This document shows, piece after piece, positions 1 to 10,700 of a stretch of DNA of 64,000 nucleotides. How positions within the stretch are numbered: the stretch's first letter is position 1; every line of letters starts with the position of its first letter. The translations under genes and the position numbers were made by a program. The notes beneath the pieces were generated by a model that saw only the letters and a program-made list of their open reading frames with translations, was not told the DNA's origin and searched no databases. Source of the stretch: Paramoeba atlantica (lineage: Eukaryota; Discosea); the NCBI GenBank assembly GCA_977017575.1, contig CDRNVI010000190.1, positions 119,440-183,439 on the forward strand, read 5' to 3'.

Positions 1-1102
1 ACTTTTACGATTTCTCCTTCTTTAAAATTTTCAATTGGGAGAGCTTCCAAAAGGATATGGTCCATGTTCCCTGTTTTTTTTTAGTTGTAACTTTCAAAAA
101 TACAGAGGAGATTGAATCAAATGATACAACTCGCGTATAATGTTCAAAAAAGATACAAACCGCCAGGTGGACCAACAAAGAAGGCAAACTTTAGAAATTT
201 TCCATCGAACACCGGAGCAAACTTAAAATACTGATGTAGAGTACGAGCATCAAGCCCTCGATCTCGCAACAAGAATTCCATTGGTGTGTGGAGAAAGATG
301 GACGAAAAGTTTAGAGGAACCCCCGATTGAGTTTTCTTCATTTCTGTCGAAAGATTCCATTCAGGGAGGATACCTGTGATTGTGGAGAGTCGTTGAGCGA
401 CTTTCATGATCATGGAGGAGTATTTTGTTGTTGTTGGTCCTGGTCTGTTTTTAATTTTGGTTAGCGAAGAGATAGAAAGAGAAGTCCCAGAGTGATGAGG
501 ATTGGAATTAAACTGTGGCTTTTTTGACGTGTGGAAAGTTAATTGATGAGTGATTATCAGAAGGGAAAAGAGTTTGGTTTTGACCTGTGTTTGATCTTCC
601 CCATCTTCAGACTCAAAAAACGAAACCCATTATCAGGTAAAAGGAGAATTTTGATCTGTCAAATTATCACAAAATTAGAGAGTCCTGGTTTCAAAGAATT
701 TAATAAACCTTTCTTTCCACAGAAAAAAAAAACCTCGAAGGTTCCTTTCAAATCAAGAGATCCCTCTTCAAAAAGAGGAATTCGGAGTTTGTTGGGGCCA
801 ATCTCAATTCGTATTTTAACAACCACGTTACAACTGGGGATTTTGTCCTTCATTTGGGACAGCACTTCACTACTCCCTCTCTCCCCTTCTCCCTTCTTTT
901 TGCTCTCTTTTTCTTTCTTTTTCTCTTTGTCTCGATTCGGGGTAAGCCAGCGACCTTTTTTTTTCTCCGCTTTATACTTTTCAAAAGAAGTACACCAGAT
1001 GGATATGGATCGAAGATCAAAATTTGGACCCATTGGTGGAAAATTGATCACAAGTTCCTCCTCCATCTTCACTGCTCCATACACAAGTTTCTCCTCGTCC
1101 AT
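1..1102 (-). CDS. Unrecognised gene, 5' part (continues past left edge)
   Basis: I do not recognise the family. Four exons join in frame: 1102-734, 655-585, 444-161 and 70-<1, with GT/AG borders and matching phases (0, 2, 1). The protein starts [18 protein letters not shown], passes through a Lys/Glu-rich stretch that could instead be a missed intron, then a segment containing [19 protein letters not shown], then [18 protein letters not shown] and VGPPGG. No signal peptide or membrane helix is seen. The start codon lies 155 bp from the ATG of the Rab gene on the other strand, so the two probably share a promoter. The exon chain rests on the phase match and on protein-like composition, not on homology. 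The 3' end is outside the window. Confidence 0.5.
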
Positions 1103-1257
1103 TGTGTCCAAGGTCAATCGAACGAAATAAAAATTTTGTGCTTTATTTTTCGGAGATGAAATTGAACAAAAAAAGGTGTTTTGCACATTTGAAAAAGTTC
1201 TGCCTTCACCAAAAGTTTTTTTTGGGTTTTTTTATTTCTCTCCCCTCTTTCCACTCG

Positions 1258-2139
1258 ATGGCTGACCAGGACCTCTTAATCAAACTTCTTTTGATTGGTG
1301 ACAGCGGTTCGTTTTCGAGAAAAAACTTCTTTTCTTTTTCACAAAACTCTTCTCAACCGATTTCTTCGACAATCTTAGGTGTGGGAAAGACATCTGTTCT
1401 CATTCGTTTCGCGGAAGATTCTTTTACTCCCAACTATGTTACAACAATCGGAATTGACTTTCGAATTCGGACAATTGAATTAGGAGGGAAGAGAATGAAA
1501 CTTCAACTTTGGGATACAGCTGGTCAAGAACGATATCAATCCATTACAAAAGGTGAGATTTTTTTTTTAATCTTCATCATCAATTTCATGAGAAAGAGAT
1601 TGAGTTTCCTCTCAAATCAAAGGGTATTACCGTCATACAATGGGAATCATAGTTGTATATGATGTCACCAACGAACATTCTTTTCGAAATCTTCGGCATT
1701 GGATTCGGAACATCGAAAAAGACGCCCCGCAGAATGTCATTCCAATCCTCGTTGGAAACAAGTGTGACCTTGTGGATGAAAAGGTTTTTTTTTCTTGAAA
1801 ACTCTTTCCTTTCAAAATCTCTTCTCAAAAACTAAATGGATCAAAAAGGTGATTGAGACCAATCGAGGGCAAGCTTTGGCAGACGAGAGGAAAATGCCTT
1901 TTTTTGAAACCAGCGCAAAAAATGGCGTAAATGTCGAAGAAGCATTCCTGACTTTAGTTCATGCAATTCTTCAAGCAAGAAAAATTGACCTGAGTGACGG
2001 TCCAAAAGAGGTTGCTTCAAAAGAGGCAAAGCCACCAATCGATATTGGGAAACAAATGCCACACCAACACCCAGACAAAATAACCCCTCCCCCTCCAAAT
2101 GATACAAATGGTTGTTGTTCAGGAGCAGGGCAAAAGTAG
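1258..2139 (+). CDS. Rab-family small GTPase, Rab8/Rab10-like
   Basis: Small GTPase that would act as a membrane-traffic switch, probably in secretory or plasma-membrane-directed transport. Four exons (1258-1306, 1379-1552, 1623-1783, 1849-2139) give 224 residues. The P-loop GDSGVGKTS is split by the first intron. The switch/RabF motif [14 protein letters not shown] is typical of the Rab8/10/13 group. [21 protein letters not shown] and ETSAK complete the G motifs. The C-terminus is odd: the Cys pair (NGCC) is followed by SGAGQK rather than ending the protein, whereas Rabs are usually prenylated on terminal or near-terminal cysteines. Either the tail is processed unusually or the 3' end is spliced differently. 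The gene is divergent from the unknown gene to its left. Rab family certain, subfamily likely. Confidence 0.93.
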
Positions 2140-2408
2140 AGAAAAACTCATGAAAAAGGAGTATTTAAAGAAGAAACTTCAAACAAAAAATTCAAAAAGC
2201 AAAAAGAAACTCTTCAAATGATCAATCGAGTAATTCCAACAACCCAAAAAAAATTGGCTCAAAAAACGAGTTATTTTTTCAAAGGACTGGAAAACCCAAA
2301 AAACACCAAAACGACTCTTTCTCTCCTTTTTCGCCCAATCCGTTTTCGTATTGTATTTTTCTCTCTCTCTCTTCCTGTCTCTTCTTTTCCTCCCTTCATT
2401 CCTGCCTA

Positions 2409-3003
2409 ATGGCGGAAGAACCTTCATACAATTACTCTCAGATTGATGAGGACGAGGTGCGTGGTTCTCTTGAAGAGCGTGTTTCGCTTGAGGAACGTGT
2501 TTCGCTTGAGGAACGTGTATCACTTGAGGAACGTTCTTCCTTAGAGAAAGACTTCCCTGTTGATCCTCTCATTCCACCGCACCCTCCTCGGCGGTCTGCC
2601 ACCCCAGACGCAAGTATCTTTCAAAAGTTCTTTCTCCAAGTCTTTCTATTTTTTCTGTCTAAAACCCATTTTTTGAAAAGTTTACATTGGTCCAAACTGG
2701 ACACCGTCGGGGGATCCCCTCTCTTCCGAACCCACTCACGTTCTTTTCTTTCAAAATATTTGTGCATCAACCTCACTAACATTACATCTCTAATAGATCA
2801 CCTGTCACCACTGTGGGGCGGAAGGACAGTCATCTGTTGAATACGAATCAGGTCTCCTCACTTGGCTTATTTGTGGGGCCTCTTGCATGGCGGGTTGTTG
2901 GTTAGGATGCTGTACAATCCCGTTCTGTGTAAAGTGTGTGCAAGATGCTGTTCACAGATGCGCATCTTGTGGTCGTGTAGTGGGAGTTTTCAAACCTCTC
3001 TAG
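2409..3003 (+). CDS. LITAF-domain membrane protein
   Basis: Three exons (2409-2613, 2681-2739, 2797-3003) join in frame to 156 residues. The C-terminal half is a LITAF/SIMPLE domain: CHHCG near its start and CASCG near its end supply the zinc-binding cysteines, and between them lies the Cys-rich hydrophobic hairpin TWLICGASCMAGCWLGCC that inserts into endosomal or lysosomal membranes. The N-terminus carries about four copies of a seven-residue charged repeat (RVSLEE-type) encoded by a tandem 21-bp repeat at about 2471-2540, followed by a Pro-rich segment. In other eukaryotes LITAF proteins act in endosome sorting. The last exon sets the domain beyond doubt; the short middle exon was chosen because it restores phase. 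The gene converges on delta-COP, with 142 bp between the stop codons. Confidence 0.88.
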
Positions 3004-3144
3004 CCTCCCTTGTACAGCCGGACAAACAACAAAAAATGAAGTTCTTATTTATTCATTGCGAACTGAGTGCTTTGTTTGCTGGGGGGTAGTTTTGGTTCAA
3101 CACACCATTATGTTTCATCAGAGATCACTTTACCACTGATTTTT

Positions 3145-5501
3145 TCAACCTTGGTGAACAATTTCATAGTTTTCAACTTCCAAACGAGACTCAAGAGAAA
3201 AAGGGACTGCTCGTTCATTTTCAACTAAACAGACTTTCTCGATCTAAAAAGAGACATTCCCTTTAGAATTTAATTGCTTAATTTTTTTTTTGGATGAGAA
3301 AAAAAGACCTGGAAATTGGGAACACTTGATGACGAAAGGAAACCAACATGGATTGGGAAGAAGATCGAAGAATCTCCCTCAACTTGAACCTTAAAGTTCA
3401 AAGAGGCACTTGTTACATTTTCGTCGAGAGATTGAATCTGCCAAACCAACACCCCTGCACTCTCGTCAAAGTGATATTGTCCATCAACATTCTCAACACT
3501 TGGGACAAAGGATCTTGATGAAAGAAGAAAAAAAAGAATTATGAATAACTAATTTTGCTTCCACAAAAAAATTCGAGAACAAACCTTGTTGGGATATGGA
3601 TTTCAATGAAATTCAAACTCATGTGTTGTTGTTGGAGTTCACATTCCAAAGCACACGAAGTTGTTCCATCACCATTCTGAGTGGGCCAACAAGTAACTAG
3701 AGGATCCAGCAGCAGGTGTGAGAGACAGTTTACCAAAAAAAAAAGAGAGAATTTTAAAAAAAAAAAATAACTGAACCTGATAATGGAAGTTCTTCTTCTC
3801 TTGAAGAAACACATCGATATTTCAGAACTCCAAGGGGATTTCCTGTTGGATAAGGTTGTGATGGATTCTTTAGAATCAACACGCTCTCCCGAGAGAAGCG
3901 TGCCTTGTCAATATTTGGATGGGTCTTTTCAAAATTGAAATGAGTTGTTATGCAAGTAAGAGAAAAAGAAGATTAAAGAGACCTTATATTGAACAGAAGT
4001 CACAGGTTTTTGCACGACAGTGAAGACTTTGGCACAATTTGGATCGTTGATCAAAACACTAAGATCTCCCTTTACTTCCATGGATACGTCTCCATCATGT
4101 TGGATAACCACACTAATCTTCTCATCTTGAAGAACATGTACATTCCTAGAATAGTTTTTTGAGAAAGAAACGAGAAAAGTTGAAAAAGGAATTGGAACAA
4201 AAGACAAACTTTTGTTCAACTTGTTGCTGTTGTTGCTGCTGCTGTTGCTGTGGTTGTTGTTGTGGTGGTGGGAGTTCGGGTTCTTGGTGAGAACTTTCAA
4301 TTTCAATATTTAATTCTATGAAAAAAAAAAGAATGTGAGAAAGAGTTCCTCAATCCTTAAATATGGAAGCAATCAAATGTGAGAACTGTCCAAAAATTCG
4401 TTTTTCTTGCTGACAGGTCCCAAACTCATTCCTTTGCGTTCTCTTTTCGGTTGTGCTTTTGGGCTACTCTTTTTTGATTAGAAAAAAAAAAGAAAAAGAA
4501 TTGAATTTAAAAAAAACCTAGAAATAGAGGCCATTGTTGTACTTGACGTTGGTTGATACGGTGTGATAACTTGAGGAGTGTAGCTCGAATTTCCCCCGTA
4601 GACCCCGTCGTTTTGGACTTGCTAGTAAGCTATTTTTAAGAAAGGAAAGGGAGAGAACAAATTGGGAAACTTACCCTTGAGTCTCTGCGATCTTGTTCGA
4701 TTTGGTGTTGACGTCTCTTTGCTTCTTCCATGGCCTCTCTTCTTTTACTCTGACACTTGAATTAAGGATCGAGAAAAAAAGACAGAAAGGGAAAAGGGAG
4801 ATGAGAACCTTTTCAATCATTTCATAAAGACGCTCATCTTGGCTGTCCATTTCGAGATATTGATGGATTTGTGGAAGAGTGACTTTTTCTCTGTTATTTT
4901 TTTCAAAAAAAAAACCAAGAGAGACATCTTCGATTCCCAACACAGCCTCTCTTTTCTTAATCAAACCAAAAACAATATTTTACCTGTAACCTCCAGTAAT
5001 AACTTCATCGAAAGCGAAAGTCAAGTCCAAAGCTTTATGAATCACATCCTCTTCATCGAACCCACGGCAAATATCTGTCGTCTATTTAAAAATAAATATA
5101 AAAGTTACAAAGAAAGAAAACAAAGAGAAAAGGAATGAAAAGGGAAAAAGAATACCACGCGAACAATTAGTTGAAGAGTCTCAAGATCTTCCAAAATATT
5201 GGAAGACTTGTTTGTAACCAGAACAACATAATATTGATCCAAAGGTTGGTACAAATATCGAACTGAATCTGTTTCCAGATAGGTGTGGTGTTTGTCTAGC
5301 ATTTTTGAGGAAAAGAGAGTCAAAAGAGAGAGAAAAAGAAACAAAAGAAAAGGGAAAGGACAAACCTGCACTCCCCAATAATTTTGGAAAAGCAGCAAGG
5401 AGACCCTCGATCCTCAATCGAGGGATGTTTTGGAATTGCCTTGCCACCATGACTTTCCCTCCTTTTGAACAAATTGCTGTTGATAACACCACCTGTTCCA
5501 T
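3145..5501 (-). CDS. ARCN1: Coatomer delta subunit (delta-COP)
   Basis: Subunit of the COPI coat for Golgi-to-ER and intra-Golgi vesicles. The N-terminal longin-type domain is clear: [66 protein letters not shown] and [16 protein letters not shown] all follow delta-COP closely. A charged helix ([19 protein letters not shown]) and a linker come next. A Gln-rich stretch of mixed CAA/CAG codons precedes the mu-homology domain, which holds [55 protein letters not shown] and a final exon ending [20 protein letters not shown]. There are about 13 exons with short introns. The start at 5501 is the methionine matching the family N-terminus. The exon following [10 protein letters not shown] is the least certain. 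This is the only coatomer gene in the window. Confidence 0.93.
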
Positions 5502-6099
5502 AATGTTTGAGAACATTTTAACAAGAGGCAAAAGAAGAAGAAAAAGATGAAGAACCATCTTGTTTTTCTTGTTGCTGTCTCACGAAAGAGAAGAGAAAAA
5601 GAAAAACATGAAAAAAAAGAGGCAAAGAAAAAACGTGTTGGTCGCTACATTAACCGGAACTTTTTTAAATTGGGAAGGTTTTCTTTTTGTTAGGAAAAGA
5701 CTCCAAAAAAATAAAATTGAAATGTCAAAAGAGAATAATAATTTTCACAATGAAAAAATGCATTTTTCTTTTTAAAATAACGTCGAAAAAATCGGAAGAA
5801 ACACCTTTCATTTTGTGGAGCAGACGAAAGGCTGTGGTGGAAGTTTGGAAAAGATGAGAGCGAGAGACATTCACCTTTCCACCTTTCCACGAAAGTTCTT
5901 TGAAACTCTTTAAAATTTAAGGAAAAAGGACTTTTCTTGCAATGCAAGGGTGACCTGCAAACCTCCCCTCACAACAACAACAGAGGAACTTTGTTTTTCT
6001 TTTTTTTGTGGCTCTCCCACTCGCGTACCTGCTTTTCTCCCGTCCCTTTGTTTTCCTCCCCTGGTTCTGATCCTCCCCGTTGTGTTTCTTTCTCGGTAG
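5502..6099. other. Intergenic stretch without recognised gene
   Basis: About 600 bp between the delta-COP start and the decayed gene at 6100. It holds A-rich sequence with short spurious reading frames and a T-rich tract at 5990-6015. Promoter activity for delta-COP is likely at its left end. No RNA gene or repeat was seen. Confidence 0.4.
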
Positions 6100-6860
6100 G
6101 TGATCGTCTCATTGGATCATACTCAAAGAAGGGGAATGCACAGAACAATTACCGTGGCTTAGAGGTGCAATTTACAGTTGGTGATTATCAACAAATTGAG
6201 AGGGGGCCAGGTTTTTTTAACTTGACGCTCCTGTTGTTGAAAACATTGTTTCTGAGGATATCAACTTCTTCTCTTTCTAGAATTTCTTATCAACTGATCA
6301 AGGCATCTTCCCGAATCTGAGAGTATTTTTGTTTATGATGTCGCCGCAACGCCAGACCCTCCAATGGCTTGTGGTGACAATCTTGGAATTATCGAGTGAA
6401 TTGGCATGCTGATTGTACAAAATTTACTTTGTTGCTCATTGACGATCCTTGTGAGGGAAGAATCGAGCTGTGGGATAGGATGTCCCTTTCGAAACCCAAA
6501 CCAGAGGAGGAGTGCTCGATTTTCACTGGTTCACTCGCCTGATTTGAAGACCAACAACATCCCAATACTTTGGTATTTGGTTTAAGGGGTTATGGTTCTG
6601 AAGTCAACCAGAATTCCAGTATTTTCGTCCGTTGGGTTGAAAACCAAGAAGGTAACCAGGTGACTGTGCAGGACATAATTTCGAGACCTGAAAATTATGC
6701 TTGTCCTCCAGACATTGAAGCAATCTACCAAATTAATTATTTTGATAATGGGCCAACCATTTGTGCTTTTGATTTCTCCAAGTTCACGGAGGACACTTGC
6801 TTACCTCGGGCAGAATTGTATGATGGGCTTATTGATAAAGGTAAAACTGCTTTCTCTTAA
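6100..6860 (+). pseudogene. Decayed gene for a cysteine-containing protein of unknown family
   Basis: Several protein-like stretches follow one another on the plus strand but do not form one open frame. The first (about 6102-6210) contains GDRLIGSYSKKGNAQNNYRG and ends at a good GT donor. After a likely intron come stretches containing SIFVYDVAATPDPPMACGDN, NWHADCTKFTLLLIDDPCEG and SSIFVRWVENQEGNQVTVQD. These are interrupted by two in-frame TGA codons (about 6299 and 6540) and at least one frameshift near 6390. Both TGA codons could derive from CGA, the commonest arginine codon in this window. The 3' end is lost where PYM begins on the other strand. Even Cys spacing suggests a secreted or surface protein, but no family is recognised and no signal peptide was found. 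Undetected introns could explain part of the damage, so an expressed gene is not excluded. Confidence 0.55.
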
Positions 6861-6924
6861 TTTTTTTGTAAAGAAAATAAAATTCTGTGAAAAAAAAAAA
6901 GAGATCTTGTTGTAGAAAATTGTT

Positions 6925-7455
6925 TCAAAGAGTCAGTGTTTCAACCTCCTTGCGAAGTTCCTCCAATTTCGAGATCTTGTCAAGCTGATCAGCATTTAAT
7001 TTCGCCCCATTCTCTTTGCTTTCATTTAAAGCTTCGATTTGTCTGATCTTCTTTTGAAGTGTACGAACTCGTTTTGTGTTTGCTTCTCCAGAATCAGAAG
7101 TTGCTTCTTTCTTGCCTTCCTCTTCTTTCTTTTCTTTGTTTCCTTCCTCAGACTTTTTTTCTTCCCTTTTTTGCTGTCGCTTCTTACTTCTCGCAAGGTT
7201 CTTTTTCTGTGCAGGGGTTAATTTCTCTTCTTTTTTCTTTGGAGGAGGAGGAGCATCCATTCCAAGAACATAACCAGATTTCTTCTCATTCTCGATCTTT
7301 GTCCCAATCGAAACAAACTTGGGGGCTTCGTCTGGTGGAACATAACCAGCTCGAACTTTCACATCTTTTCGAAACGATCCATCTGGACGCTGAGAACCTT
7401 GAATTGTGATACAATCTTCTTTGTTTGTGTCTTCACTTGGTCCCCAATCAGCCAT
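6925..7455 (-). CDS. PYM1: PYM, partner of Y14-Mago (exon-junction-complex disassembly factor)
   Basis: PYM binds the Mago-Y14 pair of the exon junction complex on ribosomes and recycles it during translation. The single-exon frame of 176 residues begins MADWGPSEDTN. The N-terminal family motif is visible as SQRPDGSFRKDVKVRAGYVP (the usual form is RPDGTWRKxxRVxxGYxP), which contacts Mago-Y14. The middle is a Lys/Glu-rich coil, and the C-terminus VRTLQKKIRQIEALNESKEN followed by LDKISKLEELRKEVETL matches the PYM C-terminal helix. An upstream in-frame methionine exists, but the one at 7455 fits the family length and follows a pyrimidine-free leader. The gene is divergent from the myotubularin gene; the 250-bp gap contains a TGTCAG-AAAA-CTGACA hairpin at 7540-7555. 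The presence of an EJC recycling factor fits the intron-rich genes here. Confidence 0.9.
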   Translation of the reverse strand: MADWGPSEDTNKEDCITIQGSQRPDGSFRKDVKVRAGYVPPDEAPKFVSIGTKIENEKKSGYVLGMDAPPPPKKKEEKLTPAQKKNLARSKKRQQKREEKKSEEGNKEKKEEEGKKEATSDSGEANTKRVRTLQKKIRQIEALNESKENGAKLNADQLDKISKLEELRKEVETLTL

Positions 7456-7539
7456 TGAAAGAACTCTCTTTCTCTCTCTCTCTCCTTTTTGAACCACAGG
7501 GACTTCGCTTCAAAAAAGAGAGAAAGAAAAAAAAATCAA

Positions 7540-7555
7540 TGTCAGAAAACTGACA
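7540..7555. repeat. Short perfect inverted repeat in divergent promoter
   Basis: TGTCAG and CTGACA separated by AAAA, lying between the PYM and myotubularin starts. It could be a protein-binding dyad; a function is inferred from position only. Confidence 0.35.
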
Positions 7556-7706
7556 CAGACATCTTTTTCTACAACTCCCCACAAAAATTTATTTTTCGCG
7601 TTTGAGAAAAAGAAAGAGAGAAAGAAAAAGAATTTTTTCTTCTTTTTCTTTTCTTTTCTTTTCTATTCTCTGTGGTAGAGGGTGGCAAAAGGAAGAAGGG
7701 GGAAAG

Positions 7707-10700
7707 ATGGAGTGGGGGAAGTATGTTGAAATGGTTGGAGTTCAAAAAACTCCCAAGTTGACTGTTTCGTGGAAGCTTCCTCAAGGGGATGGGGAGAAGA
7801 AAGAACAGATCGTCAAATTGACTTTGAAGTTGGTTTGGAGTGTTCAACATGCTGCTGAGGCAATTGGTTCTGTTCGAAAGAAGGTAATGAAAGAAAGAAA
7901 GAGAAAGAATTTCCTCTTGTTTACTCAAATTTCCCTTTTCTTTTTTCGTCATTGTACAGGGAGAAGGAGTGGCCCTGTATGTCATGACAACTGATCAAAA
8001 GAAGCTTCGAATGAAATCACAAACCCCCCTTTGGCGATACCAAGTCACAGGAAAGACTCTCCAACAAATTGTTATTCAACCTCTTCAATCTGATGAGTTT
8101 GTTGTTTCTTTTCTTTTCTTTTTTTTCTTTTGATTCTTTTTCTTCTCCAGCGCTAATCAATATTTTTATTCCATCAAATTTTAAAATTATTGGGTCCCTT
8201 TCTTTCTTTTGATGTCTTTTTTCTCCTTCACTATTTAGGGGTCCTGAAGAGAAGAATATCGGTCTTGTTGTCTTGAATGGACGTCGCGGAGCAAAAGGAG
8301 AAGTTTGGTTTAGTGGTTTCTCTCCCACTCTTCGAATCTCGGAAGTGTCTCATTATATTAACCACAATCTTCATCTTGGTTTTAATATGAAGTATCATGG
8401 ATTGTATATATACAAAACAAAAGAAAGTGGTAACTTTTTAGATCCAAAGAAAGAGTTGGGGGAGAGTGGAGTTGAAGAAATGGCAATTGTGGAAGTAAAA
8501 CATTTACCTTTGTTTGAGTTGGTTGATAAGGGAGTTACTCCAAATGTCTCTTTTGTTTTTCGAGATCGACATAAGATCAAAGATGTGATGAGACATTTGT
8601 GTCAGGGGTTGAAAGGAGAAGAAAGAGGGAGCGGAGGAGATGGAAGACAATCTCCCCCCTTTCCTTCTCTAGAGGAATTGGGGTTGATGTATATGCCTGA
8701 TGAAGAGACAAGGAGTTGGTTATTACCTAATAATACACTCTTGAATAGTCATATTAAAAGAGGGTCTCTGATTTTGTTGAAATATTCAGAGGGAATTGGG
8801 AGTGAGAGTAATGTGGTCGTTGGAAAAGAGAAGAGAGAAAAAGTATTTCGAACTTTGTATGTTGAACATTCTCCTTTTGGTGGGAATCTTCAGTTTGTTT
8901 TTTCTTTTCTTTTCTTTTTTCTGCCATTAACATAATCTTCTAGAATCTCCCTTTCTCTACTACTTGAATTAACTTTTTCCCCTCTCCTTCCTCTTCTCTT
9001 TTTTTATATTATTCCTATGTTAGATGGCGAACCAGTCCTCTACATCCAAAGCGAATGTTTGGAGAGGGTGTTCTTCGAACAGTTCAAGGAGTCATCCGTG
9101 TCAAAGGTGGAGGAGAGAAAGAAAAAGGAGATCTCCATTTAACAAATGCGAATGTTGTCTTTGCGAAGCTTGGATTAACGGGGTATCTATCTTATTGTGT
9201 TGCTCCACTTCAAACAGTTGGGAGAATAGATAAATCTTCTTCTTCTTATGGGGTTGAATTACATTGTAAAAATATGGTTTCTTTAAAGTTTTTGTTGGAT
9301 CCGAAAACTGCTTCGAGAACAAGGTTTGTCCGGTTGTTGGAGAGTTTAGTGTTTCCTCCGAAACCTTCCATGTGTTTTGCGTATCAGATGAAAAGGAATT
9401 TTGAAGGAAGGGATTATGGTTGGGATCTTTTTCAGGTTTTTTTTTTTTTTTTTTTGGATTCTCTTTATTGGAAAGATTGTTGAGAAAAATAAGAATTTTT
9501 TAATAAGTGAAAGCGAAATTGGAAACTAACATTTTCCTCAAGGGATTTGACAAAGAGATGGTTCGACAAGTAATCCCAGAATCAAAATGGCGAGTCAGTT
9601 TTATAAACGTTGCGTATTCAATGTGTGACACCTATCCCAATAAGATTATCATCCCCGCTTCGATCTCCGATGGCGATTTAGAGGATGTTTTTTCTTATAG
9701 AAGTAGAGGGAGAATTCCTGTTTTGACTTATTATCATTTTAATGGTTCTGTGATGGCCAGGTCTAGTCAACCTATGACTGGTTTGTCTGGGAGGACTTGT
9801 TTGGGTAATTTTCTTTTTTCTTTTTTCTTTTTCTTTTTTAATGTTTTCTTTTATTCTTACTCTCTTTTTTCTTCTCTACCTAATATTGAACATTATTTGT
9901 AAATATTATTAGCGGATGAGCGTTTGTTAAAAGCGATGAGAGATAGTTGCCAAAGTAGGACATTGTATATTTTTGATCTGCGCCCTCGAATTAATGCAAT
10001 GGGCAATCAAGCAGCAGGAGCTGGTTTTGAAGCGACTGGGACAGGTTTTTTTATATTTGTTGATTTGTTTCTTTCTCTCTTTCTTTTTCTCTCCCCTCTT
10101 CTTCACCCTGATTATCTCCTCTACAACAGGAACGGGATACGAGGGGTGCAAACTCGAGTTCGCAAATCTTGAAAATATTCACGTTGTTCGCAAGAGTTAT
10201 GCTGCAATGAATTCTCTCGCGGAAGATCGATATGATGATCCAAATTGGCATTCATCGGTTGATGCAACGGGATGGTTGACACATGTTCGAGTTTTGTTGA
10301 GTGCTGGGGCTCGACTTGTTGAAGTTATGGAACACCAAGAAGCCTCTGCGCTTGTTCATTGTAGTGATGGGTGGGATCGAACTTCTCAGGTTGTTTTATT
10401 TGTTTTTTGGGATGGGTAAAAAGAGGGAGGCGTGATTGAAAGGGTGGTTGGTTGTGTGTGTGTGGAAGAGATTTCTTCAATTTATTTTTTATATTTTTTA
10501 GGTTTGCGGAATTGCTCAATTGATGATCTCTCCGCAATATCGAACAATTGAGGGTTTTCAACTTTTGATTGATAAAGAGTGGTTAGCCTTTGGTCACAAA
10601 TTTGGTCAACGACATGGGCACATGGACAGAAACGCAGACGATCAACAACGTGCACAAATCTTTTTATTATTTATTGACGCTGTATGGCAGTTGACACAAC

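Noticed and set aside
543-1130. 195-codon plus-strand frame
   Set aside because: Its residues are low-complexity Phe/Ser/Leu runs from the antisense of a better minus-strand exon chain.
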